Assembly (NCBI GenBank): GCA_020742515.1
Contig: DYWT01000277.1
Span: 1-46,372 of the forward strand
DNA length: 46,372 nucleotides
From: Sporosarcina psychrophila
GTDB lineage: Bacteria > Bacillota > Bacilli > Bacillales_A > Planococcaceae
Direction: 5' to 3'
In this document: piece after piece, positions 30,050 through 38,578 of the stretch
How the letters are laid out: each line of letters starts with the position of its first letter
How positions within the stretch are numbered: position 1 is the first letter of the stretch
The notes under the pieces: model-generated
The model's input: only the letters and a program-made list of their open reading frames with translations
Database searches by the model: none
What the model was told of the DNA's origin: nothing
Translations under genes and position numbers: made by a program

Positions 30050-31270
30050 ATGTGGAAAAATCGTAATATTTGGATCATCTTAACTGGAGAATTGATTGCC
30101 GGTTTAGGATTATGGACAGGAATTATCGGAAATCTTGAGTTTATGCAAGAAAAAATACCATCCGATTTCATGAAAGCATTAATTATGTCAGTTGGCCTTC
30201 TAGCAGGGATTCTAGCAGGGCCACTTGCCGGGAAGGTAATTGACCAATCAAGGAAAAAAAACGTACTTCTTATATCCGGAGCAGGCCGTTTGCTCAGTGT
30301 TATCTTCATGTTAATCGCCATTTCAACTGGATCTGTTTGGTGGATGGTTGCCTTCATGGTTAGTATTCAACTATCTGCTACATTTTACTTTCCAGCGCTA
30401 CAGGCCACGATTCCACTTGTCGTCAAAGATGATGATCTGCTGACAATGAACGGTTGGCATATGAATGTAGCCACAATTTCACGAGTACTTGGTACAGCTT
30501 TAGCGGGGATTATGCTTGTCTATTGGTCGCTGATGTCGCTCTACTGGATCTCGATGATCGCTTACGGAGGCCTTCTATTATTCACCATGATGCTGCGCAT
30601 CGATGAGGGAGAGGGAAGAGAGGCCAAAGTAAAATCTGTAGGTAACAAGGGTGGGTTCATGGAAGTGTTTCCTGTGTTGAAAGCCTATCCTGCTGTCGGT
30701 ATGACACTCATTATGACGCTAATTCCACTTCTATTCCTGGGATCATTCAACTTAATCGTCATTAATATTAGTGAAATTCAAGATTCTGCTTCGATTAAAG
30801 GTCTTATTTATACATTCGAAGGGGTAGCGTTCATGATTGGAACGTTTGTAGTGAAGTATATTTCTAGGAAATGGCGAACGACGACGATATTGTTTACCTT
30901 CGCAACGATGGTGGCAGTCGCAGAATTTATGCTTTACTTTGCAGAAAGTACAGCTATTACATTAGGCGCTTTTGCAGTTCTTGGTTTTTCATTAGGCTGT
31001 TTTTTTCCAACAGCTATGGTCATTTTTCAGAAACAAATGCCGAAGGAGTATCATGGTCGATTTTTCTCGTTCCGCAATATGTTGGAACGGGTCATGTTTC
31101 AGGTTGTGTTACTGACAGCGGGAGCATTTCTTGATATTATCGGCTTGCAGTCGATGATCATTATTTTCGGACTGATCAGCTTAAGTTTGACGGCAATATT
31201 CTTTGTACAGATGAAAAGAAGAAATATCATATTGGAACAGCCCAAAAAAACTGCCGCAGAAAGCATTTGA
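30050..31270 (+). CDS. major facilitator superfamily transporter
   Basis: 406 residues, about 12 membrane segments in two six-helix halves with a central charged loop (E-G-E-G-R-E-A-K-V-K). The loop 2-3 motif is G-P-L-A-G-K-V-I-D-Q-S-R-K-K, close to the MFS G-x3-D-R-x-G/R-R/K pattern. ATG at 30050 after a weak GGGGAT-AGGG RBS. Likely a drug or metabolite exporter; no close family could be named. Monocistronic, with its terminator overlapping its last codons. Confidence 0.85.
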   Translation: MWKNRNIWIILTGELIAGLGLWTGIIGNLEFMQEKIPSDFMKALIMSVGLLAGILAGPLAGKVIDQSRKKNVLLISGAGRLLSVIFMLIAISTGSVWWMVAFMVSIQLSATFYFPALQATIPLVVKDDDLLTMNGWHMNVATISRVLGTALAGIMLVYWSLMSLYWISMIAYGGLLLFTMMLRIDEGEGREAKVKSVGNKGGFMEVFPVLKAYPAVGMTLIMTLIPLLFLGSFNLIVINISEIQDSASIKGLIYTFEGVAFMIGTFVVKYISRKWRTTTILFTFATMVAVAEFMLYFAESTAITLGAFAVLGFSLGCFFPTAMVIFQKQMPKEYHGRFFSFRNMLERVMFQVVLLTAGAFLDIIGLQSMIIIFGLISLSLTAIFFVQMKRRNIILEQPKKTAAESI

Positions 31271-31286
31271 CTTTTTGCGGTTTTTT
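31254..31286 (+). terminator. terminator overlapping the end of the MFS gene
   Basis: CCGCA-G-AAAG (31254-31263) pairs with CTTT-T-TGCGG (31271-31280), followed by six T. The left arm is inside the last codons of the transporter. Confidence 0.85.
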
Positions 31287-31660
31287 CTGTTTTATTGTGA
31301 GATTCAAATACCAAAAGTTTTACAGGATGTTCCGGCACAATATAGAATAATAACAACGAATTCAAGTATTTAATCTATACAGTCTGGGTTAGTGGTTCCA
31401 TTCAATACCGCTTTGGCGCTTAGGGGATGATTACTGCCAAGGAAATGTACCAACGTTGACATGATTTTTATCCCTGAATGACAACAAATGTACCAGTAAA
31501 GATATTACATTTGACAGCTAATTGAACCGATGAAAGAGATTATCTTATCTGAACGAACAGGATGTCATTACTTGCCCCTACTGTGGGAGCGAATTGATCC
31601 GGCTATAAGTTTGGAAGACAAAAGATGAAAACTAGACTGATAGAAATTTTGTGAAAAGAC
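31287..31660. other. non-coding gap with a possible zinc-ribbon gene remnant
   Basis: No intact gene is visible. A short frame near 31531-31606 reads N-E-Q-D-V-I-T-C-P-Y-C-G-S-E-L-I-R-L-stop, like the end or a fragment of a zinc-ribbon protein or transposase N-domain, but it has no start and no flanking homology that can be judged by eye. Confidence 0.25.
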
Positions 31661-31689
31661 TTTACAACAAAACTAAAGCGTTGTACAGT
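31661..31689 (+). promoter_or_regulatory. promoter of the GntR-ABC operon
   Basis: TTTACA (31661-31666), 17-base spacer, TACAGT (31684-31689), directly abutting the palindromic operator. Confidence 0.6.
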
Positions 31690-31708
31690 TGTATACTCGA
31701 GCATACAA
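31689..31708. promoter_or_regulatory. palindromic operator, probably for the GntR regulator
   Basis: TTGTAT-A-CTCGAG-C-ATACAA is a near-perfect 20-bp palindrome (only the two single bases do not pair). It overlaps the -10/start region and lies 31 bases before the regulator's start, as expected for autorepression. Confidence 0.7.
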
Positions 31709-31739
31709 GTAGAAATATATACATTCGGAGGTGGAAGCA

Positions 31740-32108
31740 TTGAAGCCATCATTAGATGAAAATCAACCACTTTTTCTACAAATTGCACAAATCATATTAG
31801 ATGAAATCGTGGAAGGTCGTCTAAAAGAAGGAGAACAATTGCCCTCTGAGAATGAATTGTCTCGCTTTTACAATATTAATCGTGCAACCGTAAGAAAAGG
31901 GCTTCAAACTTTAGTTGATGATGCTTATATTTATAAACAAAGAGGTATCGGAATGTACTTGAGTGAAGGAGCTTATCAAAAAATAATAGATGAACGACAG
32001 AAACAATTTCGTCAGAATTATATAACCCCTTTATTAGAAGAAGGTGCCCGTTTAGGGATGGATGTCCAAAAGATTATCCGAATAATTGAGAAGGAGGCTC
32101 AATCATGA
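31740..32108 (+). CDS. GntR-family (YtrA-type) transcriptional regulator
   Basis: 122 residues from the TTG at 31740: GGAGGTGG (31727-31734) is correctly spaced for it and overlaps the upstream GTG. Winged helix-turn-helix (P-S-E-N-E-L-S-R-F-Y-N-I-N-R-A-T-V-R-K-G-L-Q-T-L) followed by a short helical tail, the YtrA subfamily layout. Such regulators repress an adjacent ABC transporter operon. It overlaps the ATPase gene by four bases (ATGA) and follows a palindromic operator. Confidence 0.88.
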   Translation: MKPSLDENQPLFLQIAQIILDEIVEGRLKEGEQLPSENELSRFYNINRATVRKGLQTLVDDAYIYKQRGIGMYLSEGAYQKIIDERQKQFRQNYITPLLEEGARLGMDVQKIIRIIEKEAQS

Positions 32109-32980
32109 TAGAAGTAAATCAGGTTCACTTTAGTTATGATTCAACCAAAATATTGCATGACTTTAACTTGATAGAGAGTGAGAAAATCATCGTTGGACTT
32201 TGGGGGCGAAATGGAACTGGGAAAACAACCTTTATGAAGTTGTTAGCTGGTCATTTAAAACCTGATCAGGGTGAGATAAAGATACAGGGGTTTAATCCTT
32301 ATAACCATAATCAAACAAATAATCATTTATGTTATATGCAAGAAGATCATCCATTCAGTAAGATTTGGAAGGTGAAAGATGCGTTACGCTTTGGTGATTA
32401 TTACAATCCGAATTTTGATATGAATTTTGCTAAAGAGCTTTTAACAGTTTTTAATTTGGATGAAAACAAAAATGTGACCAGGCTCTCTAAAGGTATGAAA
32501 TCAGCACTGCAATTTATTATCGGTATTGCCAGTAATGCTGATATAACAATACTTGACGAACCGACCAATGGTTTAGATATAGGTATGCGAAAGAAACTTC
32601 ACAAAGTATTATTGGAAAGTTATGAAGAAAACCCGAGGCTCATTCTTTTATCCTCCCATCATATCGAAGAAATTCAAACTTTATGTGAAGCGTTGGTAGT
32701 GATTCATGATGGTAGAGTATTTCTCCATGAAACAATGGAAACGATGCGGGAAAAAGGCATTTGGTTAAGTGGAGAGAAAACTTCTTTTTTAAACATCATC
32801 CAGTCGCACACTGTGTTGGAGCAACAAGAAATGGGTACGAAAATGAAAGTCATGCTCGATGAACCTTATACGAACGAATGGAAGCATTTTGCTCAGTCCC
32901 ATAGCTTATCAATTGAACCAGCTTCCCTACATGATTATTTATTAAATAGAACGGAAGAACGAAATGAGGTGAACAGATGA
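32105..32980 (+). CDS. ABC transporter ATP-binding protein (YtrB/BcrA-like)
   Basis: 291 residues. Walker A G-R-N-G-T-G-K-T-T (34-42), Q-loop Y-M-Q-E-D-H, signature L-S-K-G-M in place of LSGGQ, Walker B I-T-I-L-D-E-P-T-N-G-L-D, H-loop S-S-H-H-I-E-E. The LSKGM-type signature is typical of the YtrB/NatA group of drug or ion exporters. Overlaps both neighbours by four bases. Peripheral membrane ATPase for the following permease. Confidence 0.9.
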   Translation: MIEVNQVHFSYDSTKILHDFNLIESEKIIVGLWGRNGTGKTTFMKLLAGHLKPDQGEIKIQGFNPYNHNQTNNHLCYMQEDHPFSKIWKVKDALRFGDYYNPNFDMNFAKELLTVFNLDENKNVTRLSKGMKSALQFIIGIASNADITILDEPTNGLDIGMRKKLHKVLLESYEENPRLILLSSHHIEEIQTLCEALVVIHDGRVFLHETMETMREKGIWLSGEKTSFLNIIQSHTVLEQQEMGTKMKVMLDEPYTNEWKHFAQSHSLSIEPASLHDYLLNRTEERNEVNR

Positions 32981-33696
32981 ACTTGAAAAGTGGGACATTT
33001 AGGATGGTTTATGAAGAGACACTATTTGCCTTCGGGAAGCTGCTATTACTATATATAACAATCCCTTTATTTTTGTTATGGTTATTCATTGGATATTTCT
33101 TTAACTTGGGTGAAGATGTTATCGCCGCCATCTCAGGACCAACATATTTTTTTATTCTTCTGTTTGCAATTAATGGATTCAAAACTATATTCCCTGTCGC
33201 AATAGGAATGGGAAGTACAAGGATCAATTTGTTGAAAACCTTTTATGTGGTAGGTTTAGCAAGTGTACTGGTTATCACCTTTATTTTAAACGTCTTTCAA
33301 TGGATTCTCTTAACACTTTATGAGCGATGGAACGTAGCAGCTCATATATTGCATCCAGCAACCTTTTTAAATCGAGAGTATACCTTCCTATCCTATTATT
33401 TAATAGATTTTATGTTAGGTATTTTTGCCTTCTCCTTCGCTTTTCTGTTTTTTACGATATATTATAGACTTGGTTTCAAGAAAAGTGTGATCTGGTTAAT
33501 GGTGTTAGTGATCATCGGTACGCTATTAAATTACAGTGGTTTGATCGATTTTTCAATATGGGAATGGTTAGTGACTCAGGACTTTCATGACATGGTGATA
33601 TTTTCTTTTGTGAATACTATTAGTCTGATTGCATTGTTCATCACATATCCAATCATGCGAAATGCGCCATTAACAGCAAAGTCGAAAAAGGATTAG
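32977..33696 (+). CDS. ABC transporter permease
   Basis: 239 residues with about six hydrophobic segments and no soluble domain, overlapping the ATPase gene by ATGA. It should form the membrane channel of the GntR-controlled ABC system, in the manner of YtrC/D-type permeases, often induced by cell-wall antibiotics. The substrate cannot be inferred. No terminator of its own is seen before the MFS remnant; the hairpin at 33834 may serve it. Confidence 0.8.
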   Translation: MNLKSGTFRMVYEETLFAFGKLLLLYITIPLFLLWLFIGYFFNLGEDVIAAISGPTYFFILLFAINGFKTIFPVAIGMGSTRINLLKTFYVVGLASVLVITFILNVFQWILLTLYERWNVAAHILHPATFLNREYTFLSYYLIDFMLGIFAFSFAFLFFTIYYRLGFKKSVIWLMVLVIIGTLLNYSGLIDFSIWEWLVTQDFHDMVIFSFVNTISLIALFITYPIMRNAPLTAKSKKD

Positions 33697-33730
33697 AAAA
33701 AAGAATTATAAGAGCGATCAAATAATTAGT

Positions 33731-33823
33731 GGTGTGCAAAATTCAATTATATTCGGGTTAATCATCGCAGTCGTTGGTTTTGCGTTATCGCTATTAATAC
33801 GCAATATAAGACAAGTAAGATAA
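33731..33823 (+). pseudogene. C-terminal remnant of a DHA2 MFS exporter
   Basis: Thirty codons plus stop (G-V-Q-N-S-I-I-F-G-L-I-I-A-V-V-G-F-A-L-S and so on to R-Q-V-R) are nearly the same as the end of the intact exporter at 38579-39991 (G-V-Q-N-S-I-T-F-G-L-I-I-A-V-V-G-F-A). The similarity continues into the following terminator. Everything upstream of these codons is gone, replaced by the ABC operon. Many differences are at third positions, so this was a functional paralogue before it was lost. Confidence 0.88.
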
Positions 33824-33833
33824 GCTAAATATA

Positions 33834-33875
33834 ACGTCCTAAAAGTGTTGATAATGACTTTTAGGACGTTTTTTT
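33834..33875 (+). terminator. terminator kept from the lost MFS gene
   Basis: ACGTCCTAAAAGT (33834-33846) pairs perfectly with ACTTTTAGGACGT (33857-33869), followed by T7. Homologous to the terminator at 39999-40043. Confidence 0.92.
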
Positions 33876-33935
33876 CGGATTTTTCGTGTGAAAATCACTT
33901 TCCATGAGTGGAGAACCTGAGAATAATAAGCAAAC

Positions 33936-33965
33936 TTGACATGTCACCTTTTGGTGTCCTATAAT
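33936..33965 (+). promoter_or_regulatory. strong promoter of the ArsR-SRPBCC genes
   Basis: Perfect TTGACA (33936-33941), 18-base spacer, perfect TATAAT (33960-33965). Confidence 0.85.
33943..33958. promoter_or_regulatory. operator 1, inside the promoter spacer
   Basis: GT-CACC-TTTT-GGTG-TC, an inverted repeat lying between -35 and -10. The same half-site words recur in operator 2. Confidence 0.65.
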
Positions 33966-33966
33966 T

Positions 33967-33992
33967 AATAAGACAACAAAAGGTGTCTTATT
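33967..33992. promoter_or_regulatory. operator 2, over the transcription start
   Basis: AATAAGACA (33967-33975) and TGTCTTATT (33984-33992) form a perfect 9-bp dyad, with inner ACAAAAGG. Its minus strand reads GACACCTTTTGTTGTC, close to operator 1. Probable ArsR binding site. Confidence 0.7.
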
Positions 33993-34055
33993 AATTTGTT
34001 CTGAAGTTTATCCCGTGACATTGCAGGAAATGATAATGAAAAGGTGGGGGGGATT

Positions 34056-34382
34056 TTGGACGATAAAAGTCAAGTGAGGGATGTTTATGACGCTGTTGCC
34101 GATCCGACAAGGCGAAAGATACTTCGAATGTTGGCAGAGGTTGAAGAATTACCCCTATATGAGATAACGGTTCATTTTCAAATGGGTCGTACAGCAGTTT
34201 CTAAGCATTTGGCTATCCTTAAAGATGCTGATCTCGTATTCGCTCGAAAGGTCGGTAGGGAAACAAGATATCGGCTAAATCCCACCCCATTGAAAGAAAT
34301 TCAAGACTGGGTATCTTTTTATGAAGGCTTCTGGAAAGAAAGAATTGCTAAATTAAATCTTTTATTGGAGGAAAAAAAATGA
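34056..34382 (+). CDS. ArsR-family transcriptional regulator
   Basis: 108 residues from the TTG at 34056 (five bases after AAGGTGGGGGG; the in-frame GTG at 34044 is inside that RBS). Winged helix: V-A-D-P-T-R-R-K-I-L-R-M-L-A and recognition helix G-R-T-A-V-S-K-H-L-A-I-L-K-D-A-D-L. No metal-binding Cys pair, so it is not a metal sensor of the classic type; ArsR proteins paired with SRPBCC genes are common and largely uncharacterised. It overlaps the SRPBCC gene (ATGA) and probably represses from the two operators upstream. Confidence 0.9.
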   Translation: MDDKSQVRDVYDAVADPTRRKILRMLAEVEELPLYEITVHFQMGRTAVSKHLAILKDADLVFARKVGRETRYRLNPTPLKEIQDWVSFYEGFWKERIAKLNLLLEEKK

Positions 34383-34795
34383 AATCAGATGTATCATTAG
34401 ATTATCAATTTACAAGTTCAATCGAGCAGGTGTGGAACGCTTTAACAGATTCGGATACACTTGCGAAATGGATATGGGATAATGATTTTAAACCAGTCGT
34501 TGGACATAAATTTCAGTTCCGTGCAGAGCCTAACGAATGGTGGGATGGCATTGTAGATAGCGAGGTGCTAGAAGTGGACGAGCCTCATAAATTATCTTAC
34601 ACTTGGGTAAGTGCTGGAGAAAGCACTACTATTACATGGACTTTGAAAAAAGGTTCAGATGGAACTGTCCACCTACATTTCGATCAAACTGGATTTAGTG
34701 AAGCAACTAAAGCTCGTGAGGGTGCTATTGAGGGAGCTAAATATGCTTGGACGAAAATGGGTGATAAGCTCGAAAACGTGTTAGCAGAACTGTAA
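34379..34795 (+). CDS. SRPBCC (AHSA1/START-like) protein
   Basis: 138 residues, starting after GGAGG. The pattern S-I-E-Q-V-W-N-A-L-T-D-S-D-T-L-A-K-W-I-W at the start and the long C-terminal helix (E-G-A-I-E-G-A-K-Y-A-W-T-K-M-G-D-K-L) are those of AHSA1-type SRPBCC proteins, which form a hydrophobic ligand pocket. Cytosolic. It is co-translated with the ArsR regulator; such a pair may bind or sense a hydrophobic compound. No ligand can be named. Confidence 0.88.
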   Translation: MKSDVSLDYQFTSSIEQVWNALTDSDTLAKWIWDNDFKPVVGHKFQFRAEPNEWWDGIVDSEVLEVDEPHKLSYTWVSAGESTTITWTLKKGSDGTVHLHFDQTGFSEATKAREGAIEGAKYAWTKMGDKLENVLAEL

Positions 34796-35064
34796 ACTGC
34801 TTTCTTAATCCTCAATGATGCCTGTTTTTCTGCATCAACCTTTTGAGTAGGTACTTGAATATATCAATCAAATAGAATTTGATAATGATTACAAGTAATC
34901 GTTTTATACAAATAAAACATTCTTCAACAATAGGGCGCTTTTCCGGAACATGGAAAGCGTCATTTTTAATGGAAGAAAGGATTAAGTTAACTAACAATTT
35001 TTATCCTAATTATAATTTAACAAACGTGGCAATACTAAATTTAGAGACTGGAGAGGAGTTCACT

Positions 35065-38000
35065 ATGAAAATAAATCAATTAATTGCGAACAATATTAAC
35101 AAATTAGATGCAGTACTACCAGAAGATAAATCTTTAGGCATTGCTGGATTGTCTGGATCTGGTAAAACAACTTTTTGTCAAACAATTGGTGAAGAATCCA
35201 AAAAGCGTCTTGTTTCCTTATTGCCAAAGGCTGAATATCAGTATTTGTTCCCCAATATTATGGAAACGAATTTCAGTGCCATCAAAATGGAAGAAATGCC
35301 TCTAGTACTTTTTCTCGGAAAGTCAGCGATTTCTTCCAATCCACGTTCTACAATTGGCACCCATACAGGTGTATTTAAAGACATTCGTGTTACTCTTGCT
35401 GAAAAGTTTGAACTATCTCCAGAAGTTTTTTCATTCAATAATGAGCTAGGCTGGTGTCCGGGTTGTAAAGGGCGCGGTACTACCAAAAATGTCGAATGTA
35501 AAAAGTGTGAGGGCAGGCGCTACAATCCAGAAGTTGAGCAAAGAAGAATAGATTTATCGGGTCAACCGCACAGTATTTCTGATATCAACAACTTAAGCAT
35601 TGAATCGATACTTTCCCTTGGAGACGAATTACATATAAGTGAAGCGAAACAACATATTCTTAAAAATATACTCAATATGAATATTGGTTACTTAACTTTA
35701 AATCGCATTATGGGCACATTGTCAGGTGGAGAATTAACACGACTTTACTTGGCAGAGTTCATGGCCACCAGTGAAAATACGGTTATTATAATTGATGAAA
35801 TCTCCGTAGGTCTCGATCACCAAACATTATTGAAAATTTTAACAGAGATTAAACAATTGGGGTATAAGAATCAAATCTGGCTCATTGATCATTCTGACAC
35901 GGTGCTCGACACAACGGATGAGCAATTGTTCTTTGGGCCTGGTAGTGGTAAATACGGTGGGAAGATTGTTGAAGAATCCCCACGTCCAAAACCAATCACT
36001 TCGGAACGAAACAAGGCAATGCCAACAGAATACTATCAGTTTCATGATCTTTACTGTCGTAATATTCAAATGGCAGAAATTCAGATTCCTCAAAATAGAC
36101 TTGTAACCTTTACGGGTGAGTCTGGATGTGGAAAATCTACACTTGTCAATGAGTGTATTGCCAAGGATTTTCTGAAGCGATATCCAAAAGATAAACTGGT
36201 AATGGTGGGACAAAATCGAAACCAATCGATTACCAGTCGGTCAACAGTTGCAACTTTTCTTGATATTAAAAGGAAACTCACAAAGTATAGCGAAGAAATT
36301 GAGGATATTTTTCAGCGCTCGATTGAAGATATTATTGATGAACTGCCGAATGATGACATCGCTTATAAACGCTTGAGCCTATTAATTAAACTTGGACTTG
36401 GTTATTTGACGTTGGAAAGAAAAACACAGTCCTTATCGAATGGTGAATTTCAATGTGTCCATTTAGTTTCTGAGCTGTTTGCCAACTCAAGAAACCCACA
36501 TACACTTTTTATTTTTGACGAGCCTTCAAAAGGGTTATCACAAAATATTTTAAATCAATTCATTGATAGTATTAGGGTTATTCTGCAGGATGAATCTGTC
36601 TCAATAATCATGATTGAACATAATGATTATATGATGGGAAGTTCTGATTTTATCGTTGATTTTGGTAAAAGACAGCTTGCACCTGTTCAACATCTTGACG
36701 TTGTCAGTCATGATGATTATTATAGTCAACAAAATAGTACAAATAGAGTTGCTCCGGTGCAAATTCCTTCAACTATCCATCAACAAAATGGGATTAACTA
36801 TTTAAAAGAAAATCAGATTGCCTATTTTAAAAATGCAGAAAATGTCTATAAGGGCGGCATCTTAAAAAGCTTATCATCAATGGCCCGGTTAATTTATGGT
36901 GAATACGAATCCGAAACAATTGCACCCGTCATCGCCATTGATCTGGAACGGCACTTGTATAGTCAATATAGTTTTCTTTATGAAATGGGCGGCTTGATCA
37001 ACCATATCGTGGCAGCTAATCCGACCAATAAAAATACGAAAAGCTTTGATTTCTATAATCAGGATAATCATTGTCCAAGCTGCTCGGGCCGTCGTCAGAT
37101 TGAAAAGTTTGATATAGATGTTGTGATTCAAGATAAAAACGCTCCATTCTGGGAAGGCCTATTGCATCCAGATGTGATGGAGGTATTAAAACATTATCAA
37201 TATTCAAGATTGGAATTCATTTTCGCTGAAATTAAGAATGAACTCGGCCACGATATGAGTAAAAGTTATAATGACATGACAGAAGAAGAAAAGCATACCT
37301 TTTTATACGGGTATTTGGAAAAATCATTTTATGATAAAGCAGCCAAGGCGCAGAGAACATGGCAAGGCTTTAATAGCATAATTGGGATGTATATGTTTAT
37401 TTCGAAATCTATTATTAAAGAGCATATGAAAGCATCTAAAGAGATGATTACATGTCCAATTTGCGAAGGGACTGTGTTAAACCATCATAAACAGCTCAAG
37501 TTTGGCGATACGGATATTCGTGAGATTATAAACCAACCACTTGATCAAGCATTGAAAACAGTAGGAGCGTTACCGGAACTGGTAAAATTGAAATCTATTG
37601 TCGGCGGAGATATGACTTTGACGGAAGATGTCTCTTTATTGCCTAGGGAAACACAAGTCGAACTGAAAGTATTTGAATTGGAAATGGCAAGCTTTGCTGG
37701 TTATGAAGTGGTATTACAAAATGCCTTACCATTCTGGGATAGAATTAGTAGCAATATCGAATCCATCAGCACGAACAACCAGGTTACGATCTGTGATTTT
37801 GATAAAATCACTGAGACAAGAGAAACGATCATTGATAAGTATTTCACCAATGGAAAATACAAAAAGCTTACCTATGTCTATGAAGCGTTTGGATATAAAA
37901 AAATTGTTACCCAAATTAATAAGATCAAAAAAAGTCATTCATGTCCATTCTGTAAAGGAAAGAAAGTCATTACAGAAGATAATCTCCATGATGGCGTATA

Positions 38001-38235
38001 TAAATTAACGATCCCGTGTGTGAGTTGTAATGAAAGTGGTATCACTGATGAAGGACTTCAGGAAGTTGTCGAAGGCATAGCTGTTGAAACATGGCTCACT
38101 GGTAAAGTAAGTGATGTAGTTGATAAAAACCTATATACTGAGGCAGTTGCTGATATTCCAATCTTCAATCGTATTCGTGAGTTAAATAAACGAGATATGA
38201 TGGCGGTTTATCAATGCCTTGAGCAAAATAATTAA
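35065..38235 (+). CDS. UvrA-like tandem ABC ATPase with a long zinc-finger C-terminal extension
   Basis: 1056 residues from the ATG at 35065, which has GGAGAGGAG seven bases upstream; earlier in-frame TTG/ATG codons lack an RBS. NBD1: Walker A G-L-S-G-S-G-K-T-T (28-36), zinc finger C131/C134/C145/C148, signature L-S-G-G-E (219-223), Walker B V-I-I-I-D-E (240-245). NBD2: Walker A G-E-S-G-C-G-K-S-T (351-359), altered signature L-S-N-G-E (457-461), Walker B L-F-I-F-D-E (481-486), but no zinc finger inside NBD2. After about residue 560 an extra ~490 residues carry cysteine pairs C670/C673, C797/C800 and C960/C963 with C985/C988, in contexts like UvrA zinc-finger and insertion modules. No membrane segment. 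Not the housekeeping UvrA; drug-resistance UvrA paralogues (DrrC-like) are the closest idea. It follows ArsR-SRPBCC and precedes an MFS exporter. Confidence 0.8.
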   Translation: MKINQLIANNINKLDAVLPEDKSLGIAGLSGSGKTTFCQTIGEESKKRLVSLLPKAEYQYLFPNIMETNFSAIKMEEMPLVLFLGKSAISSNPRSTIGTHTGVFKDIRVTLAEKFELSPEVFSFNNELGWCPGCKGRGTTKNVECKKCEGRRYNPEVEQRRIDLSGQPHSISDINNLSIESILSLGDELHISEAKQHILKNILNMNIGYLTLNRIMGTLSGGELTRLYLAEFMATSENTVIIIDEISVGLDHQTLLKILTEIKQLGYKNQIWLIDHSDTVLDTTDEQLFFGPGSGKYGGKIVEESPRPKPITSERNKAMPTEYYQFHDLYCRNIQMAEIQIPQNRLVTFTGESGCGKSTLVNECIAKDFLKRYPKDKLVMVGQNRNQSITSRSTVATFLDIKRKLTKYSEEIEDIFQRSIEDIIDELPNDDIAYKRLSLLIKLGLGYLTLERKTQSLSNGEFQCVHLVSELFANSRNPHTLFIFDEPSKGLSQNILNQFIDSIRVILQDESVSIIMIEHNDYMMGSSDFIVDFGKRQLAPVQHLDVVSHDDYYSQQNSTNRVAPVQIPSTIHQQNGINYLKENQIAYFKNAENVYKGGILKSLSSMARLIYGEYESETIAPVIAIDLERHLYSQYSFLYEMGGLINHIVAANPTNKNTKSFDFYNQDNHCPSCSGRRQIEKFDIDVVIQDKNAPFWEGLLHPDVMEVLKHYQYSRLEFIFAEIKNELGHDMSKSYNDMTEEEKHTFLYGYLEKSFYDKAAKAQRTWQGFNSIIGMYMFISKSIIKEHMKASKEMITCPICEGTVLNHHKQLKFGDTDIREIINQPLDQALKTVGALPELVKLKSIVGGDMTLTEDVSLLPRETQVELKVFELEMASFAGYEVVLQNALPFWDRISSNIESISTNNQVTICDFDKITETRETIIDKYFTNGKYKKLTYVYEAFGYKKIVTQINKIKKSHSCPFCKGKKVITEDNLHDGVYKLTIPCVSCNESGITDEGLQEVVEGIAVETWLTGKVSDVVDKNLYTEAVADIPIFNRIRELNKRDMMAVYQCLEQNN

Positions 38236-38295
38236 ATTAGATTTATTAAAACGACTGATATTTAAGTGAAGTGCTAATTGGCAGCCAGCGAAGGA

Positions 38296-38331
38296 AACTC
38301 ATTTGCAATAATAAATTGCAAATGAGTTTTT
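38296..38331. terminator. intrinsic terminator after the UvrA-like gene
   Basis: A perfect 14-bp stem AACTCATTTGCAAT (38296-38309) with its complement at 38315-38328, five-base loop, then TTTTT. The remaining gap to 38578 has an inverted repeat TGTATTC/GAATACA near 38375-38396 and no gene. Confidence 0.9.
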
Positions 38332-38578
38332 ATGCTAATCTGAAGAGGATCGTTTAATTGGTTAGTATTTACTTTGTATTCAAGTATTTAGAATACAGCA
38401 TAAGCAATACTATGAATAAGCAAATTAGGTACGGTCAGTATCTCAACAGAGTTCTATACTTTTACTAGTTTTAATAGCGGCGAAGATGGAGCAGCGAGAG
38501 CGAATGTTGAATCAATCCTACTATTTTCATTTAGTATTTTGTGGTAAGGTGAGAAAGTAGTTTTTAGGGAGGAACAAA

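Noticed and set aside
34879..35064. N-terminal 62-codon extension of the UvrA-like protein
   Set aside because: No RBS for the early starts, no UvrA similarity, and GGAGAGGAG lies inside it with correct spacing to ATG 35065.
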